Below, piece by piece: positions 26,633-35,348 of a DNA stretch of 64,000 nt. Made by a program: the position numbers and the translations under genes. The notes under the pieces are model-generated. The model was not told the DNA's origin and searched no databases. It worked only from the letters and a program-made list of their open reading frames with translations. Each line of letters starts with the position of its first letter. Within the stretch, counting starts at the first letter, position 1. This stretch comes from Rummeliibacillus sp. POC4 (GTDB lineage: Bacteria; Bacillota; Bacilli; Bacillales_A; Planococcaceae). The stretch is taken from contig NZ_QWUA01000012.1 of the NCBI RefSeq assembly GCF_003576525.1, forward strand, positions 1 through 64,000, given 5' to 3'.

Positions 26633-27625
26633 TTACTCAGCTCCTTTTAACAGTTTTTCGACGAATTGATTATCCACTACTTTTGTCACGTCGATTTTGT
26701 TACTAAAAACGCCTTGCTCGACAAATAAATCTGCTGCGCTTTGTTGACTAGCAATTACTTTGTCATTAATTACTTGTAATTCATATGGTGTATTTTTTAA
26801 TATTTCCTCTACAGTGGCTGGATCGATTCCTTTTAAATCAGCAAAAAATTGTACAGCTTCCTTTGGATTCTCTTTCATCCATTTTGTTGCCTTTTGATAT
26901 ACTTCTAAATAAGTAGCTACTAAATCTGGATTTTGCTCTGTAAATGCTGTGCGTGCAATTGTAAACATTGCACCATACGTGCCAACATCCTTACCTTTTA
27001 ATAATGCTGTTGCGTTGTTTCCAACAGTTTGATAGGAAATAAACGGCTCCCATGTTGCCCATGCATCTACTGAATTATTTTCAAATGCTGGCTGAGCTTC
27101 ATCCGGCTGAAGCTGAATAACATCAACTTTCGAAGGATCAACACCTTCTTTTTCAAATGCCGCATATAACAAACCAAACGCACTACTACCTTTTGCTACC
27201 GCTACTTTTTTGCCTTCTAAATCTTTTACTGACTTTATATCACTACCTTCTGGAAGTAAAATCGCATTATTTGTTTCACCGTTTGATAATAAAGCGATTT
27301 CTTTAAAATCAATGGCTGCTGCTTGACCTGAAAGAGGTGGTGTATTACCTACCTCTGTAATATCTAACTTTCCTGCTGCAATTCCTTCAAATTGCGGTGG
27401 GCCACTTTGAAATTCTGTCCAGGCAATTTTCACACCAACTTCTGCAAACGCGTCTTCTAGCCATCCTTTTTCTTTCGCTACCCACAATGGCGAAAGCACT
27501 TGCTGAATGCCTAAATTAATTGTTTTCGTTGAGGATTTACTGCCGTTACTTTTAGCATCTGATGATGAACAAGCTGCTAACAATAACGTGATTGCTGTCA
27601 GTAATAATAAAAATGTTTTTTTCAT
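26633..27625 (-). CDS. ssuA: Aliphatic sulfonate-binding lipoprotein SsuA
   Basis: 330 residues started at 27625 (AGGAGG about 9 bp upstream). A lipoprotein signal ends in the lipobox LLAAC at Cys 19. The mature part is an SsuA/TauA/NMT1-type binding protein (INLGIQQVLSPLWVAKEKGW; GKKVAVAKGSSAFGLLYAAF; VDAWATWEPF). It would sit on the outer face of the membrane and deliver sulfonates to SsuC/SsuB. Confidence 0.92.
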   Translation of the reverse strand: MKKTFLLLLTAITLLLAACSSSDAKSNGSKSSTKTINLGIQQVLSPLWVAKEKGWLEDAFAEVGVKIAWTEFQSGPPQFEGIAAGKLDITEVGNTPPLSGQAAAIDFKEIALLSNGETNNAILLPEGSDIKSVKDLEGKKVAVAKGSSAFGLLYAAFEKEGVDPSKVDVIQLQPDEAQPAFENNSVDAWATWEPFISYQTVGNNATALLKGKDVGTYGAMFTIARTAFTEQNPDLVATYLEVYQKATKWMKENPKEAVQFFADLKGIDPATVEEILKNTPYELQVINDKVIASQQSAADLFVEQGVFSNKIDVTKVVDNQFVEKLLKGAE

Positions 27626-27638
27626 ATGTCTCTTCCTC

Positions 27639-28406
27639 CTATATGCCTTCACCATCGATATAACGTTGGCTTTCTGTTTTTTCGAATTCTTGTAAGACTT
27701 GCTGCCTTACCTGCTGATAGGAAGGGCTTGTTTTTGCACGTGGATAACTCAGTCCGACATGCACGAGCTTTTGTATATGTCCTGGATTTGCACGTAAAAT
27801 CGCAACATCGGTTCCAAGATAAATTGCCTCGTCAATATCGTGTGTTACAAGTATCATCGTAATGTTCTTACGTTGCCATATATCAATGAGCACATCTTGT
27901 AAATGCTGGCGTGTGAATGCATCGAGTGCTCCAAACGGCTCATCAAGTAACAATACTTCCGGATCTCGAATAAGCGCCCTCGCAATTGCTACCCGCTGTG
28001 ACATACCGCCTGATATTTCACTCGGATACGCCTTCTCGTAACCTTTTAATCTCACAATTTCAATCATTTCGTCTACTTTTTGACGAACATCTTGATCTTT
28101 CAGACTTAGATCTGCTGCTATATTTTGCTCAACGGTCATCCACGGAAACAAACGATGTTCCTGAAAAATAAACCCTTGAGCAATACCTGGCTTTACAACT
28201 TGACGATCATTAACATGAACAGCACCTTGATATTCTGTGTCAAGTCCCGCTACAATTTTTAAAAGCGTACTTTTACCGCAACCACTTGGTCCAATAATCG
28301 TTAAAAAATCACCTTTTTTAACTGTTAATTTAACTTCATCGAGTACACGTTTACGTTCTTGTTCGATTTGGAAGCTTTTTTCATCGATTTGAATTTGTAC
28401 ACTCAT
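27639..28406 (-). CDS. ssuB: Aliphatic sulfonate ABC transporter ATPase SsuB
   Basis: 255 residues. Walker [10 protein letters not shown], signature [15 protein letters not shown], Walker [13 protein letters not shown] and switch region VTHDIDEA, all typical of the SsuB/TauB group. AGGAGG lies 6 bp before the ATG. First gene of the operon; the leader upstream contains a terminator that ends 15 bp before the start codon. Confidence 0.92.
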   Translation of the reverse strand: MSVQIQIDEKSFQIEQERKRVLDEVKLTVKKGDFLTIIGPSGCGKSTLLKIVAGLDTEYQGAVHVNDRQVVKPGIAQGFIFQEHRLFPWMTVEQNIAADLSLKDQDVRQKVDEMIEIVRLKGYEKAYPSEISGGMSQRVAIARALIRDPEVLLLDEPFGALDAFTRQHLQDVLIDIWQRKNITMILVTHDIDEAIYLGTDVAILRANPGHIQKLVHVGLSYPRAKTSPSYQQVRQQVLQEFEKTESQRYIDGEGI

Positions 28407-28612
28407 TTAATACCTCCTAATAAAAAAGACAACAAGAAGTCTTCATCATGTTCCTAACATGAATAAAGACCTCCAGTTGTCTAGTGAGTCTAATTATCTA
28501 TTATTCTTATTTAATAACTAGGTATTCATTGAATATAAAAAGCTTTAAATTCCTTTAGATGAGTTTAAAGCTATCCTGCTTCTTAATGTATTTCAATACC
28601 TAGTATTTCAAT
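28407..28612 (-). promoter_or_regulatory. Structured leader of the ssu operon, candidate attenuator
   Basis: From the promoter at 28619-28647 transcription would begin near 28612, giving a leader of about 205 nt. It holds an outer stem ACTAGGTATT (28604-28595) with AATACCTAGT (28527-28518), which encloses a hairpin AGCTTTAAA/TTTAAAGCT. A terminator (28482-28422) follows, then the ssuB ribosome-binding site. No T-box, SAM-box or other riboswitch consensus was recognised. The layout implies conditional read-through; the trigger is unknown. Confidence 0.55.
28422..28482 (-). terminator. Terminator inside the ssu leader
   Basis: Long stepped hairpin: AGACAAC (28482-28476), then AGGTCTT and CATGTT, pairing with AACATG, AAGACT and GTTGTCT (down to 28427), followed by TTTTTT. 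It lies only 15 bp upstream of the ssuB start, so it must be bypassed for expression. Confidence 0.85.
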
Positions 28613-28926
28613 AAGTTTATTTTAGGTTCTTCCAAATATAATGTCAATACTTTTTTCGAAATATTCTTTCATTTCTAGATTAACATAAACACTTTAGAGG
28701 CTAGGTTCCTACTTGAGAGAAATCTAGCCTATTGCATTATAGTTCATTTTAATTTTATGGATTTAAAACGATAAGTAGTATACAAGATTTTATACTTACT
28801 ACTGTGCTTGTTAACAATTACTAAACATCTCGAGACCCCATAAGATTGATGCTTCTATTTTCTTTTTATGTTACCTTAAAAACTATATTGATGTTATGTA
28901 ATTTTAAATAAGGATGTGAGAATACA
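28613..28926. other. Intergenic region between ssu promoter and SDR gene
   Basis: Besides the ssu promoter it contains an inverted repeat AGGCTAG...CTAGCCT (28697-28729) with no T run on either side, function unknown. The right end should hold the promoter of the SDR gene. No gene seen. Confidence 0.5.
28619..28647 (-). promoter_or_regulatory. Sigma-A-type promoter of the ssu operon
   Basis: Minus strand TTGACA (28647-28642), 17-bp spacer, TAAAAT (28624-28619). A near-consensus match located upstream of the structured leader. Confidence 0.75.
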
Positions 28927-29676
28927 TTGGATTTTACAAATAAAACAGTGATCATAACAGGCGCTGGAAATGGAATTGGGAAAGGAATTGCTTTACATTA
29001 TGCAGAGAAAGGTGCCAATGTCGTTTTAGCAGATATCGATGAAAACGCTGGAGCACAAACAGCTGCTAGAATTACAGAACAAGGTGGAGAAGCACTTTTC
29101 GTACAATCAGATGTAAGGCTGGAGAAAGATATAGTTCGATTAATGGAAGTAGCCCATCAAACATACGGTCAAATAGATATTTTAATCAATAATGCTGGAA
29201 AAACGTTATTTAAGTCTCCTTATGATTTATCAATTGAAGAATGGGACGATATGATAAACACAAACTTAAGAAGTGTTTTCTTAGCATCACGTGAAGCAGC
29301 AAAATATATGCGTCATAACAAGGAAGGTGGCTCTATTGTAAATATTGCCTCCACAAGGGCCATCATGTCTGAGCCAAATTCAGAAAGTTATGCTGCCACA
29401 AAAGGTGGGATTGTTGCAATTACACATGCCCTTGCAGCCTCATTCAGTGAAGATAGGATTACCGTTAATGCCATTTCCCCTGGTTGGATTGAAACAGGAG
29501 ATTATTCTAAATTAAGTAAAATAGACCATGAACAACATTTATCAAAACGTGTAGGAAAACCAGATGATATTGCACGAGCTGCTCTTTATTTAACTGCCAA
29601 AGAAAATGATTTTATCACAGGCATTAACCTAGTTGTAGATGGTGGAATGACGAGAAAAATGATATATGAGGAATAA
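28927..29676 (+). CDS. Short-chain dehydrogenase/reductase
   Basis: 249 residues, classical SDR. TTG start at 28927 with AAGGATGTGAG upstream. Cofactor loop TGAGNGIG (residues 12-19), an acidic residue after strand 2 (LADIDE, favouring NAD), NNAG, and the catalytic S..YAATK. C-terminal ITGINLVVDGGMTRKM is typical of glucose/3-ketoacyl-type SDRs. Single gene followed by a terminator; substrate unknown. Confidence 0.9.
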   Translation: MDFTNKTVIITGAGNGIGKGIALHYAEKGANVVLADIDENAGAQTAARITEQGGEALFVQSDVRLEKDIVRLMEVAHQTYGQIDILINNAGKTLFKSPYDLSIEEWDDMINTNLRSVFLASREAAKYMRHNKEGGSIVNIASTRAIMSEPNSESYAATKGGIVAITHALAASFSEDRITVNAISPGWIETGDYSKLSKIDHEQHLSKRVGKPDDIARAALYLTAKENDFITGINLVVDGGMTRKMIYEE

Positions 29677-29764
29677 GAGGATTTACAAAGAATACAATAA
29701 CAAATAGTTATCAAAGTTGGAATTCTAATATACATTATAATTAAAGATTTTCATAAACTATAGT

Positions 29765-29820
29765 AAAAGCAGACGCCAATTAGAGGTATGGTACCAACAC
29801 TTCTAAACCGTCTGCTTTGT
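29765..29820 (+). terminator. Terminator between SDR and phosphotransferase genes
   Basis: AAAGCAGACG (29766-29775) pairs with CGTCTGCTTT (29809-29818); the loop contains a weaker secondary stem. T-rich on the right and A-rich on the left. Confidence 0.75.
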
Positions 29821-29895
29821 ATGTTTCAAAAAATATTATGTTAGTTGAAAAGAAAGCTTTCAAGTCAAGCACAACATTCACATAAGCTGATCTAC

Positions 29896-30813
29896 CTAAA
29901 TTTTATAATCAGCTGAGTTGAAAAGAATATCAACTAGACTTCTATATAAGTTATATTGGTTATGATCAAGCCAATCTTCTTCATATTCTGCCATTAACCA
30001 CATAACTTCATCTAAAAAAATATGTTGTAACACTGCATCCCAAACCTCTTTTTCTAAATCAGTTATTGTCGTGTATTTTTTATATCCTTCTAAAAATAAC
30101 TTCCATTGTTTTGGCGTGAATATACAATCTGGTGCTGTATCGAGCTCATTATGAAATAATAGTAAAACTAATGCTAAGTCAAAAATTCTTGGCAACCATG
30201 TAGCGTTGTCCGGGTCGATTAAAAATGGTTTGGGTGTATATACTATATTATTTGCTTTGTAATCATATGGTGTAGCCACTAAAGGCAGCTTTAAATCTTT
30301 TATAGTTGCTTGGTTTTTAACAGCTTCTAATAGTTTTTGTTCCATACCGTCTACTGAGAAAGTACGGTTTGTCTTCTGAATGTTTTGCCGAATGGATTGC
30401 ATGTCGCGTAATACTTCTTGCTCAGTAAAATCAAAGACATCATATGTAGGTAAATAAAATTCATTGATCTGACTTGAAACTGAGTGGATTCTACCTAGCA
30501 ACTTACCTGACTGATAAATTTCTTCATCTTTTGCTGTATATTTATTTCCATCGATAAAAGGATACATCACGTAAATGGACTCATTAATTTCTATGGGTTC
30601 AGTTAAAGGTGTCACGATATTTATTTCATGCTCTTTTAATGTTTTTAAAAAGCACATTAAGTTTTGAGCTGCTTTTAAAGGCGTTTGCGTTTTTTTAATA
30701 ATTACATCTTGATCATCTTTTTTGACTTTATAAACGGGTGAGAAAGGATAAATACTAGTGGGTTCTTCATCAATTTTTATACCAAATTTATGGATAATCT
30801 CTTTTGAATTCAA
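29896..30813 (-). CDS. Aminoglycoside-phosphotransferase-like kinase
   Basis: 305 residues when started at the TTG at 30813 (AGAGGAG, 8 bp spacing). An upstream in-frame TTG at 30834 overlaps the previous stop and has no site. The APH/choline-kinase fold shows VIIKKTQTPL (lysine strand), the catalytic loop YDYKANN in place of the usual HGDxxxxN (Asp and Asn kept, His-Gly lost), and LIDPDNA for the metal-binding Asp. Related proteins include CotS-type spore-coat kinases and spectinomycin kinases. Probably cotranscribed with the membrane protein upstream. Substrate unknown. Confidence 0.75.
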   Translation of the reverse strand: MNSKEIIHKFGIKIDEEPTSIYPFSPVYKVKKDDQDVIIKKTQTPLKAAQNLMCFLKTLKEHEINIVTPLTEPIEINESIYVMYPFIDGNKYTAKDEEIYQSGKLLGRIHSVSSQINEFYLPTYDVFDFTEQEVLRDMQSIRQNIQKTNRTFSVDGMEQKLLEAVKNQATIKDLKLPLVATPYDYKANNIVYTPKPFLIDPDNATWLPRIFDLALVLLLFHNELDTAPDCIFTPKQWKLFLEGYKKYTTITDLEKEVWDAVLQHIFLDEVMWLMAEYEEDWLDHNQYNLYRSLVDILFNSADYKI

Positions 30814-30830
30814 AGTTTTTTCTCCTCTCT

Positions 30831-31124
30831 TCAATCATTTTCAGATACATCTTCGTTTCCTTTCAACGAAAAGGACTTAATATAAGTAAATACGCCAGTT
30901 AATATACCCACACCAAATAGAATACTTCCAATAATTACAAAGTTGTTTATATAATTCTCAATAACTACCTCATATCTGTTATCAAGATAACCATCTGGTT
31001 GACTTGAAGCCCAAGAGTCTCCTAAATAAGTTCCAATCGAAACACTGAAAAACATCAACACCAATCCTATAATCATCATTATGGACAAGATAATACTAAG
31101 TCCCTTAATTTGTTCTTTTGACAT
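30831..31124 (-). CDS. Small two-helix membrane protein, unknown
   Basis: 97 residues. Hydrophobic helices at about 8-32 and 60-83 are joined by a polar, probably extracellular loop (GDSWASSQPDGYLDNRYEVV). Acidic tail. A strong AGGGGGAG site precedes the ATG. Its stop overlaps the frame of the kinase gene, suggesting one operon. No family recognised. Confidence 0.65.
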   Translation of the reverse strand: MSKEQIKGLSIILSIMMIIGLVLMFFSVSIGTYLGDSWASSQPDGYLDNRYEVVIENYINNFVIIGSILFGVGILTGVFTYIKSFSLKGNEDVSEND

Positions 31125-31432
31125 CGTGCTCCCCCTTTAATAGTGAAAAGCTTCCCAACCAATTTTTCAGAAAAAAAATTGGCCTGTTGCACATTTATAA
31201 TCTTATAATCAATTCTACAAAAATAGCATAAGTCCTTTTTTGTTTAACACATCTTACTTCTTAGTAATAGAATTCCACCTGAATTTTTGGTGTAAATTAA
31301 CCTTTTTCTACTAAATAGATACCCAGTTCATCACGTTTCCCGCATATTTTTGGTACAATTAAGTTAAACCTAGAGGAACGCTATTTGTATAAGGCAATTT
31401 TATTTAGATTGAAACAACTATGGAGGTACACT
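31125..31432. other. Intergenic region between divergent genes
   Basis: 308 bp. Contains a short AT-rich palindrome CCAATTTTT...AAAAATTGG near 31158-31182 and, near the yitT start, a -10-like TACAAT around 31354. No small gene with a credible ribosome-binding site was found. Confidence 0.45.
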
Positions 31433-32308
31433 ATGGGAAATAGTAAAACGAAGACAAAAATAAGTGCGAAAGGGGCTATTTTTAAAGGGATTTTAGTAAT
31501 AATTGGCGCATTAATAGCTGCCTATGGATTAGAATCCATTTTAATACCAAACAATGTATCTGATGGTGGTGTGACCGGTATTAGCATTGTTTTTTCTCAG
31601 CTTTTCGGTCTTCCACTAGGCGTATTAATCGCTATTATTAATGCTCCTTTTATATGGTTAGGCTATAAACAAATTGGTAAAAGCTTTGCCATTTATTCTG
31701 TATTAGGCATCCTTTCTTTAGCGATTGGTACAGTAGCTTTTCATCATGTCGAAACGATTATCGAAGGTGATTCCCTTTTAATAACAGTTGTTGGGGGGAT
31801 TATTTTAGGTTTTGGTATGGGTCTTGCTTTGCGTAATGGTGGAGCATTAGATGGAATTGATATGTTAGCCGTTTTACTCTCACGTAAACTACCGTTTGGG
31901 ACAAGCGACTTGATATTATTTTTAAATATGTTTGTATTTATTCTTGTTTCAACTGTTTTTGGTTTAACAGGTGCAATTTTATCTGGGCTTGCTTACTTTA
32001 TCGCTTCGAAAGTTATTCACATTGTTGAAGAAGGATTTAGTGGGACTAAAACATATAAAATTATTTCGAAAGAACCAGAATTACTTGTCGAAACTATTCG
32101 AGATCGTCTTGGTCGTGGTGCTACCTTAACAGATGTTTATGGAGGATATACGAACGAGCAATTTAAAGAAGTTACTTGTGTTATTAACCGTTTAGAAGAT
32201 ACTAAGATCAAATCAATTATATTCGAAATCGATCCAAAAGCATTCGTTACAGTTTATGATATGGCCGAAGTAAAGGGCGGTAACTTCACGAAAAAGAACA
32301 TTCACTAA
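31433..32308 (+). CDS. YitT family membrane protein
   Basis: 291 residues started at 31433 (GGAGG 6 bp upstream; the TTG at 31385 is in frame but lacks a site). Six hydrophobic helices of the DUF161 type (IPNNVSDGGVTGISIVFSQL; LRNGGALDGIDMLAVLLSRK) followed by the soluble DUF2179 domain (LGRGATLTDVYGGYTNEQFK). Common in Bacillus in several copies; function not established. Closed by a terminator. Confidence 0.88.
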   Translation: MGNSKTKTKISAKGAIFKGILVIIGALIAAYGLESILIPNNVSDGGVTGISIVFSQLFGLPLGVLIAIINAPFIWLGYKQIGKSFAIYSVLGILSLAIGTVAFHHVETIIEGDSLLITVVGGIILGFGMGLALRNGGALDGIDMLAVLLSRKLPFGTSDLILFLNMFVFILVSTVFGLTGAILSGLAYFIASKVIHIVEEGFSGTKTYKIISKEPELLVETIRDRLGRGATLTDVYGGYTNEQFKEVTCVINRLEDTKIKSIIFEIDPKAFVTVYDMAEVKGGNFTKKNIH

Positions 32309-32324
32309 AATATTTTCACGAAGA

Positions 32325-32364
32325 AACCTCAGATTCATCATTTTTTATGAGTCTGAGGTTATTT
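32325..32364 (+). terminator. Terminator after yitT-type gene
   Basis: AACCTCAGA (32325-32333) pairs with TCTGAGGTT (32352-32360), extended by TCAT/ATGA, then ATTTCATCTTTTTTT. Confidence 0.8.
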
Positions 32365-32539
32365 CATCTTTTTTTGCCTTATAGGGTGAAAGATATGATT
32401 ATAGACTCCCCTACCCATACCATAAAACTATACTAAAAATAAATTCTATGATACTTTATCTATATAAAAGCAGGAAAAAAGTTATATATTATTTTACATA
32501 TAATCCATTTAAATATATTCACAAAGGAGTTTTTTACTA

Positions 32540-33349
32540 ATGAACACCATTGTAAATTTCAATCCAAGCACACAAAAAGCTATTTTATCAGCTTTAGAAA
32601 CAAATCTAGCAATGATAGAGTTCAACTTAAATAAAGAAGTCATTTGGGTAAACGAAAATTTTGCACGAACTTTGGGTTACACCGTTAGTGAAATGAAAAA
32701 TATGACTCATAGACAATTCTGTACGAAAGAATATGTTAATAGCAAAGAATATGTTGAATTATGGGAAAGTCTTCGCAAAGGAGTCAAGTTTCAAGAAAAA
32801 ATCCAAAGAGTCGGCAAAAAAGGAAATTTACTATGGTTTGAAGCTACATATATGCCCGTTCTCAATGAGGAAGGTCAGGTAAAGGCTGTCCTTAAAATAG
32901 CTACGGATATTACAGAACGGGAAAACCAAACAACAGACGTCATTTCTCAATTAAAAAATATGCCCGTAGAATTAGTAGATTTGGTTGTTGCAAATTCTAA
33001 GGAGAAAGTAGATACAATTCAATCTTTAAAAGAACATACCAATTTAATCAGTGAAGTATCTAAGTTAATACGCAATATAGCTACTCAAACGAATATGCTG
33101 GCATTAAATGCAGCCATTGAAGCCGCTCGTGCAGGGGAATATGGTAGAGGCTTTAAGGTTGTAGCGGATGAAGTTCGTAGATTAGCGGGAAATGTCTCAG
33201 ATTCAATTAGTCAAGTAGATAGCAATATAGAAAACATCACACAAGAAGTAAAAAGGATAAATGCTATCACCGATAATTTACAAAAATCAATTCTTGAAAC
33301 GCAAACCAAATTCAAGAAAACCATTGAGGACTTTGAAAACATTGAATAA
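32540..33349 (+). CDS. Small soluble PAS-domain chemoreceptor
   Basis: 269 residues, no membrane segment and no HAMP domain. Residues about 20-125 form a PAS/PAC sensor ([33 protein letters not shown]). Residues about 150-265 carry only the tip of a methyl-accepting signalling hairpin ([20 protein letters not shown] then [11 protein letters not shown]). Full receptors have a far longer coiled coil. It could still bind CheA/CheW in cytoplasmic clusters, perhaps for redox or aromatic ligands. AAAGGAG upstream of the ATG; own terminator. Confidence 0.85.
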   Translation: MNTIVNFNPSTQKAILSALETNLAMIEFNLNKEVIWVNENFARTLGYTVSEMKNMTHRQFCTKEYVNSKEYVELWESLRKGVKFQEKIQRVGKKGNLLWFEATYMPVLNEEGQVKAVLKIATDITERENQTTDVISQLKNMPVELVDLVVANSKEKVDTIQSLKEHTNLISEVSKLIRNIATQTNMLALNAAIEAARAGEYGRGFKVVADEVRRLAGNVSDSISQVDSNIENITQEVKRINAITDNLQKSILETQTKFKKTIEDFENIE

Positions 33350-33361
33350 TAATTCTAAGTG

Positions 33362-33405
33362 AAAAGGAACCGACTTCCTCATGGGAATTAATCGGTTCCT
33401 TTTTA
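33362..33405 (+). terminator. Terminator after the PAS chemoreceptor gene
   Basis: AGGAACCGA (33365-33373) pairs with TCGGTTCCT (33392-33400), followed by TTTT. Confidence 0.85.
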
Positions 33406-33612
33406 CTCTAAATTAACTTTAGATGCTTACCCGCTGTCACTGTCTTTTGAATTAAATGATTATGTTATTGTCAAATACACAAAACATTTGGGTACATAAC
33501 CCCTAAAGAATTCAAGCTACATTCCTCATAAAAGTTGTATTGTTTAGTGTTGACACAGCTGTTCTAGTCAATTTCACTCTAACAAAATTGATGTACTTTT
33601 AGGAGCAATAGT

Positions 33613-33984
33613 TTATTTCCGCCAAAAATTCATATCTCCTGCTTTATCCTGAATATTAAATTCTATTATTTCCTCAAGCAATTCGTAATTTACAGGTTCT
33701 TTCCACAGAATTCGGAACAAGCCTTTTGTGTGAGTGTAGCCAGCATTGGTAATGTCATCGGCAAAGTGTGCAATGCCAGCTTCTTCTGGGGAAATGCTCA
33801 TATGATTCTTCGATGTGGAAAAGCCAATGATAAATGTTCCATGATCTGTGAACATTGGTGTATTCCACTTGATTTGTGGTTCTAAATTTGGATACTTGCT
33901 AGCAACCCATGTCAAAATTTCTTCTGTTCGTTCGCGGTGATCTGGATTATCGATACCTGATAAATATTCTGCAAAAACTTCCAT
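33613..33984 (-). CDS. fra: Frataxin-like iron chaperone (YdhG/Fra, DUF1801)
   Basis: 123 residues, near-identical in length to Bacillus subtilis YdhG, which was shown to be a frataxin-like iron chaperone for iron-sulfur cluster and haem synthesis. Matching stretches as recalled are [39 protein letters not shown] and [13 protein letters not shown]. AAAGGAGG precedes the ATG. Cytosolic, single gene. Confidence 0.85.
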   Translation of the reverse strand: MEVFAEYLSGIDNPDHRERTEEILTWVASKYPNLEPQIKWNTPMFTDHGTFIIGFSTSKNHMSISPEEAGIAHFADDITNAGYTHTKGLFRILWKEPVNYELLEEIIEFNIQDKAGDMNFWRK

Positions 33985-34107
33985 GTCTTCCTCCTTTGAT
34001 ATTATTTATTTTAGCCAAAAGATTTATCTTTCAGCATTTGCTAGTTTTTTATCTTCTATTAGAATACATAACTATAAATACTTTAGTCCAATTTATCACC
34101 TCAACTA

Positions 34108-34347
34108 CTACAATCTATAACTATTTATTAGTCTAGCAAAGTAAAAACCGAAGCTTATGGCAATTGTTAAAAAGAGAATGTGAAATAAACTAAATTCACC
34201 TTTAAAGAAAAAATCGTATACAATCTCACCTATTAAAACCCCAATAAAAATCCCCAAAATGATATTTTTCACTTTATTACACCGCCAATCTTTCAGTAAT
34301 GATACCATAAATAGGAAAATTATAGATATAACGATAAGAAGAATCAT
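34108..34347 (-). CDS. Possible small membrane protein
   Basis: 79 residues, mostly hydrophobic, with about three helices (1-18, 28-47, 54-72). No ribosome-binding site can be seen before the ATG and the region is AT-rich, so it may not be expressed. Kept because the frame is membrane-like throughout, with positive charges placed between helices. Confidence 0.4.
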   Translation of the reverse strand: MILLIVISIIFLFMVSLLKDWRCNKVKNIILGIFIGVLIGEIVYDFFFKGEFSLFHILFLTIAISFGFYFARLINSYRL

Positions 34348-34479
34348 TTATAATATTTACAATTGCAAGAAATTAAATGTTAAAATCGACTGGACAATTG
34401 AAAATAAATTCTAGAGAATGAAAAATATAGTTATATTCTCTATTTCAATTATTCAAATAAAATATAGGAGACTAATAAT

Positions 34480-35265
34480 ATGTTAAATTTAAAAGATATT
34501 CTATTACTTGATTTCGCATACTTGGAAACCTTTACGAAACGATTCGATACTTCCTGGGGTGCTTTTTTTTGCAATGAAAACCAACCAAATTATTATGATG
34601 CAAATCATGCGCATATAAGCGATTCTTTTCATGATCCAAAACAAATCCTTGATGAAGTCAAAGATTTTTATATTTCTAGAAATATCATACCTAGATTTTA
34701 TATCTATAATTTAGATGTCCAACAAGACTTAATCTCTGAGCTTAAGTCAAATAATTTTGGCTATGAAGAACTCATTAGTCCTGTTCAGTTATGGGACAAT
34801 CAAGTTATTAAAATCGAAAAAAGAAAACTAACCTCTATTGAAAAGGTTACCAAAAAGAATTATCAAGAAGCATTAGAAATCGAGTCTAGCATCAAGGAAT
34901 TTGGTGGAAAAGAAATCATACAGAAAGTCTTCGAAGAACAATTCAATCATCCTTCTTTCACACACTATCTTCTTCGATATGATGGAACCCCTTGCTCAAC
35001 AGCATGTATTTTTGAACATAATCATCAAGCTCGATTAGAGAGTGTTGCGACACTCGAAGAATATAGAGGAAAAGGCTTCGTAGGTGAACTCATTCAATTT
35101 GTACAAAAAGAAATTACGAATAACGGTCTAGAGAAACTCTGGGTATTTCCAATAAATGAATCAATCGAAAAAGTATATCAAAAATATGGATTCCAAACGG
35201 TAGATAAGCTTAGAACAGGACATGCTTTTTTAGGCGGAAAAAGTATCAAAGAAATTCAGGGGTAA
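34480..35265 (+). CDS. GNAT-family N-acetyltransferase
   Basis: 261 residues. The GNAT domain occupies the C-terminal half, with the acetyl-CoA loop ARLESVATLEEYRGKGFVGE and the later IEKVYQKYGFQTVDKL. The N-terminal half (about 1-110) resembles a degenerate second GNAT fold. ATAGGAG precedes the start. Substrate unknown. Terminated by a strong hairpin. Confidence 0.83.
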   Translation: MLNLKDILLLDFAYLETFTKRFDTSWGAFFCNENQPNYYDANHAHISDSFHDPKQILDEVKDFYISRNIIPRFYIYNLDVQQDLISELKSNNFGYEELISPVQLWDNQVIKIEKRKLTSIEKVTKKNYQEALEIESSIKEFGGKEIIQKVFEEQFNHPSFTHYLLRYDGTPCSTACIFEHNHQARLESVATLEEYRGKGFVGELIQFVQKEITNNGLEKLWVFPINESIEKVYQKYGFQTVDKLRTGHAFLGGKSIKEIQG

Positions 35266-35288
35266 GTATCCTTTCAATTTATAAATAT

Positions 35289-35332
35289 AAGCCATTTTGA
35301 CAAGATGTATCAAAATGGCTTATTGCTTTTTA
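35289..35332 (+). terminator. Bidirectional terminator between GNAT and multicopper oxidase genes
   Basis: AAGCCATTTTGA (35289-35300) pairs with TCAAAATGGCTT (35310-35321), then ATTGCTTTTTATTT. It serves the plus gene and probably the convergent oxidase gene ending at 35349. Confidence 0.85.
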
Positions 35333-35348
35333 TTTCTAAGTATATTGT

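Noticed and set aside
28518..28604. Miniature inverted-repeat transposable element
   Set aside because: The ACTAGGTATT/AATACCTAGT palindrome is flanked by no clear target duplication and has no second copy in the window; its place in a transcribed leader favours an RNA structure.
28407..28620. T-box or SAM riboswitch in the ssu leader
   Set aside because: No AAxGGTGGTACCGCG-type motif and no SAM-box consensus on the minus strand; kept only as an unassigned attenuator candidate.
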